Assembly: GCA_017558065.1 (NCBI GenBank)
Contig: JAFYWK010000074.1
Coordinates: 1 to 49,314 of the forward strand
Direction of reading: 5' to 3'
DNA length: 49,314 bases
Origin: Paludibacteraceae bacterium
GTDB lineage: Bacteria; Bacteroidota; Bacteroidia; Bacteroidales; Paludibacteraceae
Shown: piece after piece, positions 1-9,196 of the stretch
How the letters are laid out: each line of letters begins with the position of its first letter
Position numbering within the stretch: position 1 is the stretch's first letter
The notes under the pieces: generated by a model
Databases searched by the model: none
Seen by the model: only the letters and a program-made list of their open reading frames with translations
What the model was told of the DNA's origin: nothing
Translations under genes and position numbers: made by a program

Positions 1-899
1 GACATCAAAGTCAATTTAGATTGGAAGTCACCGTGCTTTGGAATACATGTTGGGTGGATTTGTGCGTAGCAAGGGTTAGCGAAGTAAGCACCGTGGCGGT
101 ACATTTGCATAGCAGCAGAACCGTTAGAAGCCATCGCGTTGGTAGAGAGGAAGAATGCGTTGCCATAACCACCAGTAGCTACAACCACAGCGTGAGCGAA
201 GTGACGCTCGATGCGGCCAGTAACGAGGTTACGAGCGATGATACCGCGTGCACGGCTCTCGCCATTCTCATCTTTGATAACTACTACGTCCAACATCTCG
301 TGACGGTTGTACATCTTCACTTTGCCCTTACCGATTTGGCGGCTGAGTGCAGAGTAAGCACCGAGGAGAAGTTGTTGACCTGTTTGACCCTTAGCATAGA
401 AAGTACGAGATACTTGCGCACCACCGAAAGAACGGTTGTCGAGCAAGCCGCCGTATTCGCGAGCGAAAGGAACACCTTGAGCCACACATTGGTCAATGAT
501 GCTGTTGCTCACCTCAGCAAGACGATATACGTTTGCCTCACGAGCACGGTAGTCACCACCCTTGATTGTGTCGTAGAAGAGGCGGTAAACAGAGTCACCG
601 TCGTTTTGGTAGTTCTTCGCAGCGTTGATACCACCTTGTGCAGCGATAGAGTGTGCACGACGTGGAGAGTCTTGGATACAGAAGTTGAGTACGTTGAAGC
701 CCATCTCTGCGAGTGATGCAGCAGCAGATGCACCAGCCAAACCAGTACCAACTACGATTACGTCAAGACGACGTTTGTTGGCAGGGTTGACCAACTTCTG
801 ATGGTCTTTGTAGTTAGTCCATTTTTTCTCCAATGGACCAGCAGGGATCTTCGCCATTTCAGGCGTAATAACCTGCGCAGTTTCTTTTTTTGTTGCCAT
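1..899 (-). CDS. frdA: Fumarate reductase/succinate dehydrogenase flavoprotein subunit, 3' part outside window
   Basis: This is the catalytic FAD subunit that interconverts fumarate and succinate at the inner face of the membrane. Translating the minus strand from the ATG at 897-899 gives an open frame of about 299 residues running off the window edge. An N-terminal dinucleotide-binding motif ([10 protein letters not shown], about residues 49-59) is followed by [11 protein letters not shown], the segment whose histidine carries covalent FAD in this family, and by VVATGGYGN. About half of a typical 650-residue protein is present. The cytochrome b gene lies 194 nt upstream on the same strand. 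The C-A-(B) order is usual in Bacteroidales, so the iron-sulfur subunit is expected beyond base 1. Direction of catalysis cannot be told from sequence; fumarate reduction is likely in an anaerobe. Confidence 0.95.
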   Translation of the reverse strand, partial: MATKKETAQVITPEMAKIPAGPLEKKWTNYKDHQKLVNPANKRRLDVIVVGTGLAGASAAASLAEMGFNVLNFCIQDSPRRAHSIAAQGGINAAKNYQNDGDSVYRLFYDTIKGGDYRAREANVYRLAEVSNSIIDQCVAQGVPFAREYGGLLDNRSFGGAQVSRTFYAKGQTGQQLLLGAYSALSRQIGKGKVKMYNRHEMLDVVVIKDENGESRARGIIARNLVTGRIERHFAHAVVVATGGYGNAFFLSTNAMASNGSAAMQMYRHGAYFANPCYAQIHPTCIPKHGDFQSKLTLM

Positions 900-1093
900 A
901 TGTTTTTGAATTTTTTATGCAAAAAATTGTTATTGGTTCGCCTGTCGGCTCACGAAAATGATTCGCTTTGCTCATGAAAATGGTTCGCTTTGCTCACGAA
1001 ATTAGTTTATTCGCATACTTTTACGTCGAAGACCATTTTCGCTTTAGCCATTTTCGCGGCTATGCCGCCATGTTCGTGCCGAAGGCACTTATT
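900..1093. repeat. frdC-frdA spacer with 22-bp direct repeats and a short palindrome
   Basis: The spacer between two genes that are normally nearly contiguous holds two near-identical 22-bp units (950-971 and 972-993; two differences) and the start of a third at 994. Related words such as ccattttcgc follow at 1033-1055. A 13-bp palindrome, GCGGCTATGCCGC, lies at 1056-1068 and recurs exactly at 5739-5751 downstream of pfkA. No coding signal is convincing on either strand. Confidence 0.7.
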
Positions 1094-1822
1094 TTATGCG
1101 CAGAGCATGCCGATACCTACGCCGAGGTAGTAGAGAACTACTACTGCGAAGAGACCTGCTACCAAAGTAGCTACTACTGTGCTGATGCACTTAACGCGCT
1201 TCATCCACTTGAGGTTGTTGAAGCCCATGGTGTGGAGAGCTGACCATACACCGTGACGGAGGTGGAACCACAATGCTACCAACCATGCGAGGTAGAGTAC
1301 GCAGTACACTTGACCCCAGATAGGAGTGGTGAACAATGCCTTAACGAGGCCAGCACCATCGGTTGGCTCGTAAACAGTACCCATCATAGCTACGCCAAAC
1401 TCGTGAGCGCCGCACATGTGCATAATCTCGGTGAATTGCATCTTGAACCAAAGGTTAGCCAAGTGCAATACGATGAAACCGATAACCACAAAACCAAGAA
1501 CGAGCATGTTCTCAGACTCCCACTCAACGCCTTCGCGCTTAGCGGTAACAGCATAGCGGTCTTTACCGCGAGCCATACGGTTTTGGATAGTGAGATAGAG
1601 TGCGTATGCAAAGTGAACAACCACCAAGAAGCCCAAGCCCAAGGTTGCGATCAATGCATACCAGTTTGCTCCCAAGATAGAGCAAATCACATTGTAGGCC
1701 TCCTCCGAGAACACAAGCGCGAGGTTCATCGCACCGTGGAACAAAAGGAAGAGCACCAAAGCCAAACCGGTGATACTCATCACCAATTTACGGCCAATAG
1801 ATGAATCTTTTAACCACATCAT
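1094..1822 (-). CDS. frdC: Fumarate reductase/succinate dehydrogenase cytochrome b subunit
   Basis: This 242-residue membrane anchor carries haem b and connects the flavoprotein to the quinone pool. The protein begins MMWLKDSSIGRKLVMSITG, the usual opening of the Bacteroidota SdhC/FrdC family, and shows five hydrophobic segments (about residues 14-36, 55-78, 105-125, 165-185, 213-238). Histidines in the membrane segments (HGAMN, VVHFAYA, VLHLANL, WFHLRHG) are candidate haem ligands. It is first in the operon and has a good promoter at 1890-1920. The spacer to frdA is unusually long (194 nt) and repeat-filled. Confidence 0.93.
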   Translation of the reverse strand: MMWLKDSSIGRKLVMSITGLALVLFLLFHGAMNLALVFSEEAYNVICSILGANWYALIATLGLGFLVVVHFAYALYLTIQNRMARGKDRYAVTAKREGVEWESENMLVLGFVVIGFIVLHLANLWFKMQFTEIMHMCGAHEFGVAMMGTVYEPTDGAGLVKALFTTPIWGQVYCVLYLAWLVALWFHLRHGVWSALHTMGFNNLKWMKRVKCISTVVATLVAGLFAVVVLYYLGVGIGMLCA

Positions 1823-1889
1823 AATTTTAAAAGTTTTTTGTTTTTATTGAGTTTATTGTAAATTTTGCCTAGTTTACACAATCAACATG

Positions 1890-1920
1890 CAAAGGTACGA
1901 AATAAATTTCGTTTTACCAA
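1890..1920 (-). promoter_or_regulatory. Bacteroidota promoter for frdC-frdA
   Basis: On the minus strand the -7 element TACCTTTG (1890-1897) is preceded by TTG (1918-1920) with exactly 20 nt between. Transcription would start near 1883, leaving a leader of about 60 nt before frdC. Confidence 0.75.
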
Positions 1921-1988
1921 AAAAAACGCTAAAAATATGCTCTACAATATAAAATATGTAAAAAAGCACTTCCTATTTGCTATAAAAC

Positions 1989-2019
1989 TTGGAGATTTAG
2001 AAAAAATGTAGTACTTTTG
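1989..2019 (+). promoter_or_regulatory. Bacteroidota promoter for porQ-cmk-ispH-pfkA
   Basis: TTG at 1989-1991 and TACTTTTG at 2012-2019 are separated by 20 nt. The short gaps between the four downstream genes suggest that they share this promoter. Confidence 0.75.
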
Positions 2020-2053
2020 TAGATTGAAATAATTTGGATAATTTTGCACGGAA

Positions 2054-3070
2054 ATGAAAAAACAAAAAATCATATACCTCTTGCTACTTTGGCTTGGTGT
2101 GGCTCTTCCGCTTCAAGCGCAAATTGAGGGGGCAGGTAGCAGTGTGTTTCACTTTCTTGATTTGCCTGTGTCCTCGCGAATCAATGCCCTTGGTGGCGAC
2201 AATGTGTCAATAGCCGATGATGATATTAGTATGGCATTCGGCAACCCTGCGCTATTGACTGACCGTACCGACAAGGTATTGCAACTCAATTACGCCTATT
2301 ACCTTGCAGGAACCATGTTTGGTAGTGTCTTGTACGGACATAACTACAATGACAATTATTTTGCTGCGGGTGTGCACTATCTGGACTATGGAAACATGGC
2401 ATACGCAGATGAGAATGGCAACTTGATGGGCGGAATGTTCACGGCCAAGGATATTTGCATCAACTTGATGTACGCCAGACAATTAGGTCCGATGTTCCGC
2501 GTCGGTGTTGCTCTCAAACCGATCGTGAGCGTATATGAGTCTTATACCAGTTTCGCTATGGGCACAGATGTGGGCGGACACTTCCAGACGGCTGATACTG
2601 CTTTTCAAATGGGACTTACCTTGCGCAATATAGGTTGGCAGTTGAAGACTTTCTACGAGGATGATTTTGGACAACATACCGAGATGTTGCCTCTCAATTT
2701 GGAGTTAGGTTTGAGTTATCGCCTCAAACATGCTCCTATTCGTTTGTCGCTGACAATGCATAATTTACAGCGTTGGGATATAGCACCAATGGAAGCGGAT
2801 GTGAAGTGGTATGACATGCTTTTCCGCCATACGATTTGGGCGGTGGATATTGTGCCAAAGAGCGAGAAGTTCTACCTTACTCTCAGCTATAACCACCGTC
2901 GTCAGGCAGAGATGAACTTGACCGATGTACGCAGTTTGGCTGGTTTTGCATTGGGTGCAGGTGTGAAGATATACAAGTTCCGCTTGGGTTTTGCACTTAG
3001 CCAATACACCAAAAGCAACTTCACCTATCAAGTGTCGCTATCGACAGACATTAATAGTTTCTTGAAATAA
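2054..3070 (+). CDS. porQ: PorQ-like type IX secretion system protein
   Basis: The protein has 338 residues with a signal peptide (MKKQKIIYLLLLWLGVALPLQAQ) and a beta-barrel body of the PorV/PorQ type. The opening of the mature part, GGDNVSIADDDISMAFGNPALL, and the closing strands resemble the PorQ family (type IX secretion system protein PorQ). In Porphyromonas-type systems the related PorV shuttles cargo from the secretion pore; PorQ is an outer-membrane partner whose role is less clear. It sits directly before cmk, an arrangement I recall from other Bacteroidales. Its presence implies a type IX system elsewhere in the genome; no cargo with an obvious C-terminal sorting domain is seen here. 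Confidence 0.85.
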   Translation: MKKQKIIYLLLLWLGVALPLQAQIEGAGSSVFHFLDLPVSSRINALGGDNVSIADDDISMAFGNPALLTDRTDKVLQLNYAYYLAGTMFGSVLYGHNYNDNYFAAGVHYLDYGNMAYADENGNLMGGMFTAKDICINLMYARQLGPMFRVGVALKPIVSVYESYTSFAMGTDVGGHFQTADTAFQMGLTLRNIGWQLKTFYEDDFGQHTEMLPLNLELGLSYRLKHAPIRLSLTMHNLQRWDIAPMEADVKWYDMLFRHTIWAVDIVPKSEKFYLTLSYNHRRQAEMNLTDVRSLAGFALGAGVKIYKFRLGFALSQYTKSNFTYQVSLSTDINSFLK

Positions 3071-3078
3071 TATTGTAA

Positions 3079-3774
3079 ATGGTAAATTGTCAAATGGTAA
3101 ATAGGATTATTGTTGCCATTGATGGCTATTCTTCTTGTGGCAAATCGACTGTGGCTAAAGCGTTGGCCAAGTATGCTGGTTATACCTATGTAGATACTGG
3201 AGCTATGTACCGCGCAGTGGCGTTGTATGCGCGACAAGCGGGTATCAGGTATAGTGAATCGGATAACGGAGCGTTGCTGGCGCAATTGGGCAATATACAT
3301 ATTGGTTTTGTTCAAACGCCAGACGGACAGCATGTTACGCTGAACGGAGAGGATGTGGAATCGCAGATACGCACATTGGAAGTCGGCGAGTTGGCTTCGC
3401 AGATCTCCACGATCAAAGAGGTGCGTGCCTTTCTGGTTGCGCAGCAGCAAACCATGGGCGTAGAGAAGGGCATTGTGATGGACGGTCGTGATATTGGTAC
3501 GGTGGTTTTTCCACAAGCAGAACTAAAACTCTTCCTTACCGCTTCGCCAGAGGTGCGTGCTAAACGCCGCTTTTTGGAATTGCAAGCTAAAGGTGATAAC
3601 CCTGATTATGAGGAAGTTCTTCGAGCTACCAACGAGCGCGATTATCGCGACACCCACCGTGCAGAGAGTCCGTTGCGCCAAGCAGAAGATGCCGTTGTGG
3701 TGGACAATAGCCATATGACACGCGAGGAGCAAATGCAGCATATTATTGATATATTTGACCGTGCTACGCGCTGA
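3079..3774 (+). CDS. cmk: Cytidylate kinase
   Basis: Phosphorylates CMP and dCMP with ATP in the cytoplasm. The P-loop GYSSCGKST (residues 16-24) is followed by DTGAMYRAVALY, the nucleoside-binding DGRDIGTVVFP, and the arginine-rich lid RAKRRFLELQ. The family usually begins just before the first strand (RIIVAIDG), so the first residues MVNCQMVN are extra; the internal ATG at 3094 is the alternative start. Those extra codons come from a repeated phrase (aaatggtaaat, twice within 3075-3103) that begins in the spacer after porQ. The gene is 8 nt after porQ, and its stop lies in another short phrase shared with the ispH start. Confidence 0.95.
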   Translation: MVNCQMVNRIIVAIDGYSSCGKSTVAKALAKYAGYTYVDTGAMYRAVALYARQAGIRYSESDNGALLAQLGNIHIGFVQTPDGQHVTLNGEDVESQIRTLEVGELASQISTIKEVRAFLVAQQQTMGVEKGIVMDGRDIGTVVFPQAELKLFLTASPEVRAKRRFLELQAKGDNPDYEEVLRATNERDYRDTHRAESPLRQAEDAVVVDNSHMTREEQMQHIIDIFDRATR

Positions 3775-3791
3775 AAGGTGAAAACTGAAAA

Positions 3792-4685
3792 GTGATTGTA
3801 ACGATTGATGATAATTCGGGTTTTTGCTTCGGAGTGACCACTGCTATTGAGACTGCCGAACGCGAATTGCAGAAGGGACAACTCTTCTGCTTGGGTGATA
3901 TTGTGCACAACGGACAGGAAGTGGAGCGCTTGGACAAACTGGGATTGGAGACAATTGATTATGACGACCTGCGCACCTTACATAATGTACGCGTGCTCCT
4001 GCGCGCGCATGGAGAACCTCCCAGCACCTATCGTATTGCCCAACAAAATGGCATAGAGATTATAGATGCCTCTTGCCCTGTCGTGCTGAAATTGCAAAAG
4101 CGTATTCGAGAGACATACCAAGCTTTGCATGGAAAAAGTACGGGAGCACAGATTGTTATTTTTGGCAAGAAAGGACACGCAGAAGTGATTGGTCTGGAGG
4201 GGCAAACCAATAATACGGCTATCGTGATTGAAGGCATCCATGACCTTGATAAACTGGATTTCACGCGCTCAATCTACCTCTTTTCGCAGACGACAAAGAG
4301 CGTGGAAGAGTTTCAGCAGATTGTAGATAAGATTAAGGCGATGAGGCGAATAGGTGACGAGGCGAGAGGAGAGGATATTGTCTTTGAGTACCACGATACG
4401 ATTTGCCGCAATGTGGCTAATCGCGTAAAAAAGTTGCAAGACTTTGCCAAGAGCAACAATGTGGTGATTTTTGTGGGTGGAAAAAAGTCGTCAAATGCCA
4501 AAGTGCTATTTCAAAATTGCCTTGAGGTGAATCCTTGCACGGTTTTTGTAAGTAGCACAGCAGACATCACGCCAGAGATACTACAGCAGTGTCATGCTGT
4601 GGAGAAAGTGGGTGTCTGTGGAGCCACCTCCACACCTAAGTGGCTCATGGAAGAGGTCAGGAAGTATATAGTTGAAAGTGTATAG
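3792..4685 (+). CDS. ispH: 4-hydroxy-3-methylbut-2-enyl diphosphate reductase
   Basis: Last enzyme of the MEP isoprenoid pathway; makes IPP and DMAPP using a [4Fe-4S] cluster. The three ligand cysteines are C12 (SGFCFGV), C95 (DASCPVV) and C205 (DTICRNV), and the substrate-binding motifs VHNGQEV, RAHGEPP and SSNAKVL are present. The start is GTG, chosen because it puts SGFCFGV at the usual distance from the N-terminus. Residues about 185-195 (RRIGDEARGED), just before the third cysteine, look like an insertion relative to Bacteroides IspH as I remember it. The DNA there (4335-4375) is a phrase repeat (aggcgaataggtg, gaggcgagaggag) related to ones in ilvE and the coiled-coil gene. Confidence 0.95.
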   Translation: MIVTIDDNSGFCFGVTTAIETAERELQKGQLFCLGDIVHNGQEVERLDKLGLETIDYDDLRTLHNVRVLLRAHGEPPSTYRIAQQNGIEIIDASCPVVLKLQKRIRETYQALHGKSTGAQIVIFGKKGHAEVIGLEGQTNNTAIVIEGIHDLDKLDFTRSIYLFSQTTKSVEEFQQIVDKIKAMRRIGDEARGEDIVFEYHDTICRNVANRVKKLQDFAKSNNVVIFVGGKKSSNAKVLFQNCLEVNPCTVFVSSTADITPEILQQCHAVEKVGVCGATSTPKWLMEEVRKYIVESV

Positions 4686-4702
4686 TATAAAGACAAGAAT
4701 AT

Positions 4703-5686
4703 ATGGAATATAAACCTAAAACAATTGGTGTTCTCACCTCAGGAGGCGATGCACCAGGCATGAATGCTGCTTTGCGTGCGGTGACGCGTGCAGCCATATC
4801 CAATGACATCAAGGTAAAAGCCATTTATCGTGGCTACAAAGGTCTCATTGATGGCGAAGTAAAACCCTTTACTACGCAGGATGTGAGTGGTATTATCCAG
4901 CGCGGTGGCACCATTATCAAGTCTGCGCGTTGTGCCGAGTTTACCACCAAAGAAGGTCGCCAGCAAGCATATGAAACCATCAAGCGCGAAGAGATAGATG
5001 CGCTGATTGTGATTGGCGGAGATGGTTCGTTTACGGGTGGACGACTCTTTGCACAGGAGTTTAATATTCCTGTGGTGGGTATCCCAGGCACGATTGACAA
5101 TGACCTCTGGGGAACAGATGCCACGATTGGCTACGATACAGCGCTCAATACGATTATGAATTGCGTAGATATTCTTCGCGACACAGCTACCAGCCACGAG
5201 CGTGTGTTCTTGGTAGAAGTGATGGGTCGCGATGCAGGTTTCTTAACGCTTAATGCGGCTATTGCTGCGGGTGCGGAAGCCGCTATTATCCCAGAGCGCG
5301 CTACGATTATTGAGCAGATTGAGGAAGCCATTGGTCAAGGTAAACGCAAGAGCAAAAACTCCAGTATCGTGCTTGTGCAAGAGCACGCCATTGAGGGTGG
5401 GGCACAGGCGGTGGCAAAGATGATGGAAGAGGCGCACCCTGAGTTTAGTTCGCGTGTGACTATCCTTGGTCACTTGCAACGCGGTGGCTCGCCTTCTGCC
5501 AGCGATCGAATCTTGGCATCTCGTATGGGTATTGCTGCGGTGCAAGCACTCCTCGAAGACCAACGCAATATCATGGTCGGCCTGCAGGATGACGAGATTG
5601 TTTATGTGCCACTCAGCAAAGCGATTAAACAGAAGAAAGATATCAATGCCGAGAAGTGGTCTGCAATGCAAGTGTTGAGTATTTGA
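4703..5686 (+). CDS. pfkA: ATP-dependent 6-phosphofructokinase
   Basis: Phosphorylates fructose 6-phosphate in glycolysis. Group A signatures are present: [14 protein letters not shown] near the N-terminus, GGDGS in the nucleotide site (the glycine form typical of ATP-dependent enzymes; PPi-dependent enzymes have GGDDS), the catalytic [22 protein letters not shown], and [22 protein letters not shown]. At 327 residues it is the normal size for a bacterial PfkA. The gene starts 17 nt after ispH and ends before a bidirectional terminator at 5793-5825. Confidence 0.97.
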   Translation: MEYKPKTIGVLTSGGDAPGMNAALRAVTRAAISNDIKVKAIYRGYKGLIDGEVKPFTTQDVSGIIQRGGTIIKSARCAEFTTKEGRQQAYETIKREEIDALIVIGGDGSFTGGRLFAQEFNIPVVGIPGTIDNDLWGTDATIGYDTALNTIMNCVDILRDTATSHERVFLVEVMGRDAGFLTLNAAIAAGAEAAIIPERATIIEQIEEAIGQGKRKSKNSSIVLVQEHAIEGGAQAVAKMMEEAHPEFSSRVTILGHLQRGGSPSASDRILASRMGIAAVQALLEDQRNIMVGLQDDEIVYVPLSKAIKQKKDINAEKWSAMQVLSI

Positions 5687-5792
5687 TGTTAGTATAGTGT
5701 TTAGTGAACGCTGTGCCACTTTGTATAGTCTAGAAATAGCGGCTATGCCGCATGTCCCGAAATGTTCAACACTCAACTTTCAACATTTATAT

Positions 5793-5825
5793 AAAAAAAA
5801 GCTTGACTTATGGTCAAGCTTTTTT
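5793..5825. terminator. Bidirectional terminator between pfkA and the converging OMP gene
   Basis: A near-perfect hairpin (AAAAAAGCTTGAC / GTCAAGCTTTTTT, 5-nt loop TTATG) has a T-run on each strand. It sits between the ends of two convergent genes and could serve both. The spacer before it (5687-5790) holds a copy of the GCGGCTATGCCGC palindrome and low-complexity words. Confidence 0.88.
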
Positions 5826-5830
5826 ATGTA

Positions 5831-6469
5831 TCAATGGCAGAATAGGATGCCTATGTATAGTCGTGGACCAGTGGGCAGTACGAGTTGCTTTTGGGCGAAA
5901 GCCAACATCCAATCGAGGCGGAAGGTAGCATGGATTCGCTTGGTAATGCAATAGTCTATACCTACATAGGGATTCACATAACCAAAACCCTGCTTGTGGA
6001 AAACGGCGGTTTGTTCAGCAGTCCAATCATCTTCGCTGCCCTCAACGATATATAGACTGCGCATAGCACCACCGCCTACCGAGCCTCCAATATAAGGCCA
6101 CACTTTATCTAATCGCCAACAAGCATCAGCAAGTATTCCTCCCCAACCAGTACGGACATAACTGCCAGATTGTAAGATACCGTTTTTGTCTGTTGCACCA
6201 CTCTTCATGGTAGAACTAAATCCCTCGCATCCTATGCGCAAGTGTTTCATGAGGTGTACGCGCATTGATCCTCCCAATCCATATGTCAATCCTTGTGGGC
6301 TGATGTTCTCGCCTGAAGGTAAGACGGCTCCTGCATTTTGACCAAATAGATAACCTGCGTGTACCATCATACCGCCACCGCAACCTTGAAAGATTGCGGT
6401 AGAGTCGTTTTTCGCAAATGCAACAGTGGCGAAAAGGGATAATATGAATAGTACTTTTACTCTAAACAC
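5831..6469 (-). CDS. Small outer-membrane beta-barrel protein, function unknown
   Basis: A 212-residue protein with a signal peptide (MFRVKVLFILSLFATVAFA) and alternating hydrophobic and aromatic strands throughout (SMRVHLMKHLRIGCEGF, GPRLYIGILFCH at the C-terminus), as in small eight-stranded outer-membrane barrels. Two GGG runs lie in extracellular-type turns. The start is GTG at 6467-6469; an in-frame stop two codons upstream rules out an earlier one. The start codon lies inside a repeated phrase (ctaaacactaaactctaaaa, 6463-6482) that also reaches the stop of the upstream gene 18 nt away. It is the last gene of the acyltransferase/DUF819/Omp85 operon. I do not recognise the family. Confidence 0.75.
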   Translation of the reverse strand: MFRVKVLFILSLFATVAFAKNDSTAIFQGCGGGMMVHAGYLFGQNAGAVLPSGENISPQGLTYGLGGSMRVHLMKHLRIGCEGFSSTMKSGATDKNGILQSGSYVRTGWGGILADACWRLDKVWPYIGGSVGGGAMRSLYIVEGSEDDWTAEQTAVFHKQGFGYVNPYVGIDYCITKRIHATFRLDWMLAFAQKQLVLPTGPRLYIGILFCH

Positions 6470-6487
6470 TAAACTCTAAAATCTAAA

Positions 6488-7984
6488 CTAGAACAGATAC
6501 CCCATCTTGATGTAGAAGTTCGCCCATTTGGCATTGTCTTGCTTATCCAAAGCCATAGCCCAGTCCACAGAAAGCACAAAATTCTCGTTCATAGCCGCTT
6601 TCAAACCTAGACCTGCTGCCATGTGAGGAAAGTAAGTTTTAGTCAGATCAATATCTTCTGTTGTTGAACCAGTCTCACTCCAACAATTTTTCACGGTAGC
6701 AAAATAGCTACTCAACGGCAATTTGAGGGGATCGGTATCAGCTGCATATGCTCTATTGAGTGCTTCCTCATCCAACTCATATGGCTGAGTAATCACACCC
6801 AAATCAAAGAATGGTGCCAAACCGATATAGAAGTGTTGGCGACCAATGTCAAACTTCGCCACTTTGCAGCGCAGTTCCACATTCGCATATGCAAAGCCAT
6901 TTGCCAAAATACGGTTACGCATGATACCGCGCAATGAGTTTGCGCCACCCAATCCCTCGTACATCACGCGTTGGATAAACAAGGTATTGAGATAGGTGTT
7001 CATATAGAATGGCGACTGACCTGCGATATTATTTTGTGTACCAATGCGATATGCGAAAGTGACGCGGTCGCGATATACTGGCACATAGTGGCGGAAGTTG
7101 AAGTTGAATTGCAAATGATTATATCCCGCTGCCGCTTGCTCGCCAAATGCTGCGGTATAAGTAAAGAACGCGTCCGCATAAATACCCTTGGTTGGGCAGG
7201 TTCGTTGGTCGCGGCTATCATAGGTCAAGCCCAAACGCACATAGGGGTGCCAACCGCCTTTGGCCTCGGCTGGCTTGATAAGTCCCCAATTGACATATTT
7301 CTCGTACAGACCTTCGATAGCAGGATTCATCGCTTTCGAGTCTGTTGGTTTGCCATCTTCGCCTAATTCGTATTTATGTTTACCATTGAGCATGTCGATA
7401 TCGCATTCGCCTATCATATAGCCGAGTACGCCAACACCCGCATTCCACTTGATATTCTTCCAAATAGTACCTTCAATATCAGCAGCAAAGCGGAAAAGAT
7501 CGCGTTTATACTTATAGAACGCGCGCGATTGGTAATCTGCCACATTCATCTTGTTAGGATCTTTCTTCCACTTGTGGAAATCTTGATTATACACAGACTG
7601 ATAGCCATTGAAACCATAGAAGTCGCACATTGCATCTGGTTGATAGGTAGCGTCAAGGGTCAGGCGATGCTTGGGAATCAAGTACTTGCTGTCGTAATTC
7701 ACGCGGAAGATGCCATAATTTTTGGTCGTGTAGGCTGCCTCTGCATAGATGGAGTGAATATACTCTGGGTACTGCGAACCATCGCCATAGTAGTAGATAT
7801 TGGTCAGTGCACCACCTTGGAAACCCAAGTCTGCATCAAATGCCACGGATGGCAATACACCGAAGTTCCAACCTGTTTTAATCTTGCGACCTAACGAGTC
7901 CACTTGTTGCACTTTCTCTTTCTTCGCAGCAAAAGTTGGTAATACAAACAATATGCTGATTGCAAAAATTATAATACGCTTCAT
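6488..7984 (-). CDS. Omp85/BamA-like surface antigen (D15) barrel protein
   Basis: About 498 residues with a signal peptide (MKRIIIFAISILFVLPTFAAKKEK). The C-terminal part has Omp85 barrel features: GLTYDSRDQRTCPTKGIYADAFFTY, FRHYVPVYRDRVTFAYRIGTQ, and GLGGANSLRGIMRNRI, which matches the conserved (V/L)RG(Y/F) loop region. The protein ends in an aromatic residue (KMGYLF). There is no room for BamA POTRA repeats, so this belongs with the short BamA/TamA-like proteins of unknown cargo. The start at 7984 was preferred to an ATG-like codon at 8026 because it begins the signal peptide directly and lies 26 nt after the upstream stop. Confidence 0.85.
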   Translation of the reverse strand: MKRIIIFAISILFVLPTFAAKKEKVQQVDSLGRKIKTGWNFGVLPSVAFDADLGFQGGALTNIYYYGDGSQYPEYIHSIYAEAAYTTKNYGIFRVNYDSKYLIPKHRLTLDATYQPDAMCDFYGFNGYQSVYNQDFHKWKKDPNKMNVADYQSRAFYKYKRDLFRFAADIEGTIWKNIKWNAGVGVLGYMIGECDIDMLNGKHKYELGEDGKPTDSKAMNPAIEGLYEKYVNWGLIKPAEAKGGWHPYVRLGLTYDSRDQRTCPTKGIYADAFFTYTAAFGEQAAAGYNHLQFNFNFRHYVPVYRDRVTFAYRIGTQNNIAGQSPFYMNTYLNTLFIQRVMYEGLGGANSLRGIMRNRILANGFAYANVELRCKVAKFDIGRQHFYIGLAPFFDLGVITQPYELDEEALNRAYAADTDPLKLPLSSYFATVKNCWSETGSTTEDIDLTKTYFPHMAAGLGLKAAMNENFVLSVDWAMALDKQDNAKWANFYIKMGYLF

Positions 7985-8010
7985 AATAATGTTGTCTTCT
8001 TTATTTTCTA

Positions 8011-9180
8011 TTACCCCAACACCCAAGCCAGTAGTGCACCGAGGTAAGTGCCCATTGCATAACCTACCAAGCCCACTACGATACCTGAGATCAATACTTT
8101 CTTATTCTTCATCGCGCCCGCGATAGGTGGTACGAATGGTGGCGAGCACAAGAGACCTACTTGGCAAACGCAGAACAAGTCGCCACTGACTTTAGCAATG
8201 CGGCAGAGCAACAGGTGCAAGCCAACTGAGACACCGATAATCCAAAATACAAAGCCACCGATATAGAGTGAACCTCCGTTCACGCTGTTGATATCAAACA
8301 TTGATGCGACTATCACGCTGAAAATCAGGATAAAGAACATACCCAACTCAAAGGTCTTTGGCAACTCGCGAACCTTCTTAAAAAATGAAGCGATAATAGA
8401 CAATGTGGTAATAGTCAAGATAACTACGAGCTCATTGAGCGTACCTGTGATGAGCAATGCCAAGCCTGCACCTACCGCCAAGAAAACGAAGCTCAATCCC
8501 AATCCCTTCATCATGCCGATGAAGTTCTGCTTCTCAAACATACCGCGGTAGTTCTCCACATCGGCGGTCTCTACTTGGTCTTCATCCATACGACCTTTGT
8601 GGGTTATGTCTTTGTATGGCAATAACTTACGGAAAATCTTGTATCCGCCACCCAATAGGAAGAATATATAAGGTGTCGTGATGACCATTTGGAATGCCAA
8701 CACAATCGCCATTACAGAGCGATCCACATTAAGTGCTGCTCCCAAAGCGTTGAAGTTCATTGTTCCACCCGTGTAGATACCTGCCATCATGCCTGTCACT
8801 TTGGCAATCTCTGGCACATTGTTGCGGAAGATGAAATAACCCGATATGGAAGCAATAATGACAGCCACAATACCTGTCACCAATGCCCAAGCCGTTTTAG
8901 GCAGCGACTTTGTCCAAAGCTTGAAGTCGCAGTTGAAGAGCATCAATGGAATAGCCAATGGCACTGCCACATTCATGATGGTAGATTGCAGTTTGCTAAA
9001 GGTGGCGCCTATAGCGAGGTCTGCAAAATGGAATACTCCGCATAACGAAGCGATGATACCTACTGCGTACGCAAGTACTACAGTACCAATCTTCTGCACA
9101 ATTGTCCAACGCTTGAACGCCTCAATAATCAATATTGGAAAAATGATATAGCAAGCGAGAATAATATAAACTTTTACCAT
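8011..9180 (-). CDS. DUF819 family integral membrane protein
   Basis: A 389-residue protein with 10-11 hydrophobic helices. It shows the DUF819 (YjcL-like) features GIYTGGTMNFNALGAAL in the first half, and VGLLCSPPFVPPIAGAMKNKK near the end. DUF819 proteins are predicted transporters whose substrate is not known to me. It lies in a - strand operon: 16 nt after the acyltransferase gene and 26 nt before the Omp85-like gene. The spacer to the acyltransferase carries a copy of the aattcaaaattc phrase. Confidence 0.88.
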   Translation of the reverse strand: MVKVYIILACYIIFPILIIEAFKRWTIVQKIGTVVLAYAVGIIASLCGVFHFADLAIGATFSKLQSTIMNVAVPLAIPLMLFNCDFKLWTKSLPKTAWALVTGIVAVIIASISGYFIFRNNVPEIAKVTGMMAGIYTGGTMNFNALGAALNVDRSVMAIVLAFQMVITTPYIFFLLGGGYKIFRKLLPYKDITHKGRMDEDQVETADVENYRGMFEKQNFIGMMKGLGLSFVFLAVGAGLALLITGTLNELVVILTITTLSIIASFFKKVRELPKTFELGMFFILIFSVIVASMFDINSVNGGSLYIGGFVFWIIGVSVGLHLLLCRIAKVSGDLFCVCQVGLLCSPPFVPPIAGAMKNKKVLISGIVVGLVGYAMGTYLGALLAWVLG

Positions 9181-9196
9181 AATTCAAAATTCTTAA

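Noticed and set aside
1253-1804. 183-residue open frame opposite frdC
   Set aside because: Shadow of the cytochrome b gene caused by its codon bias; no promoter or family match. The same holds for long opposite-strand frames over gapA, htpG, lepB and frdA.
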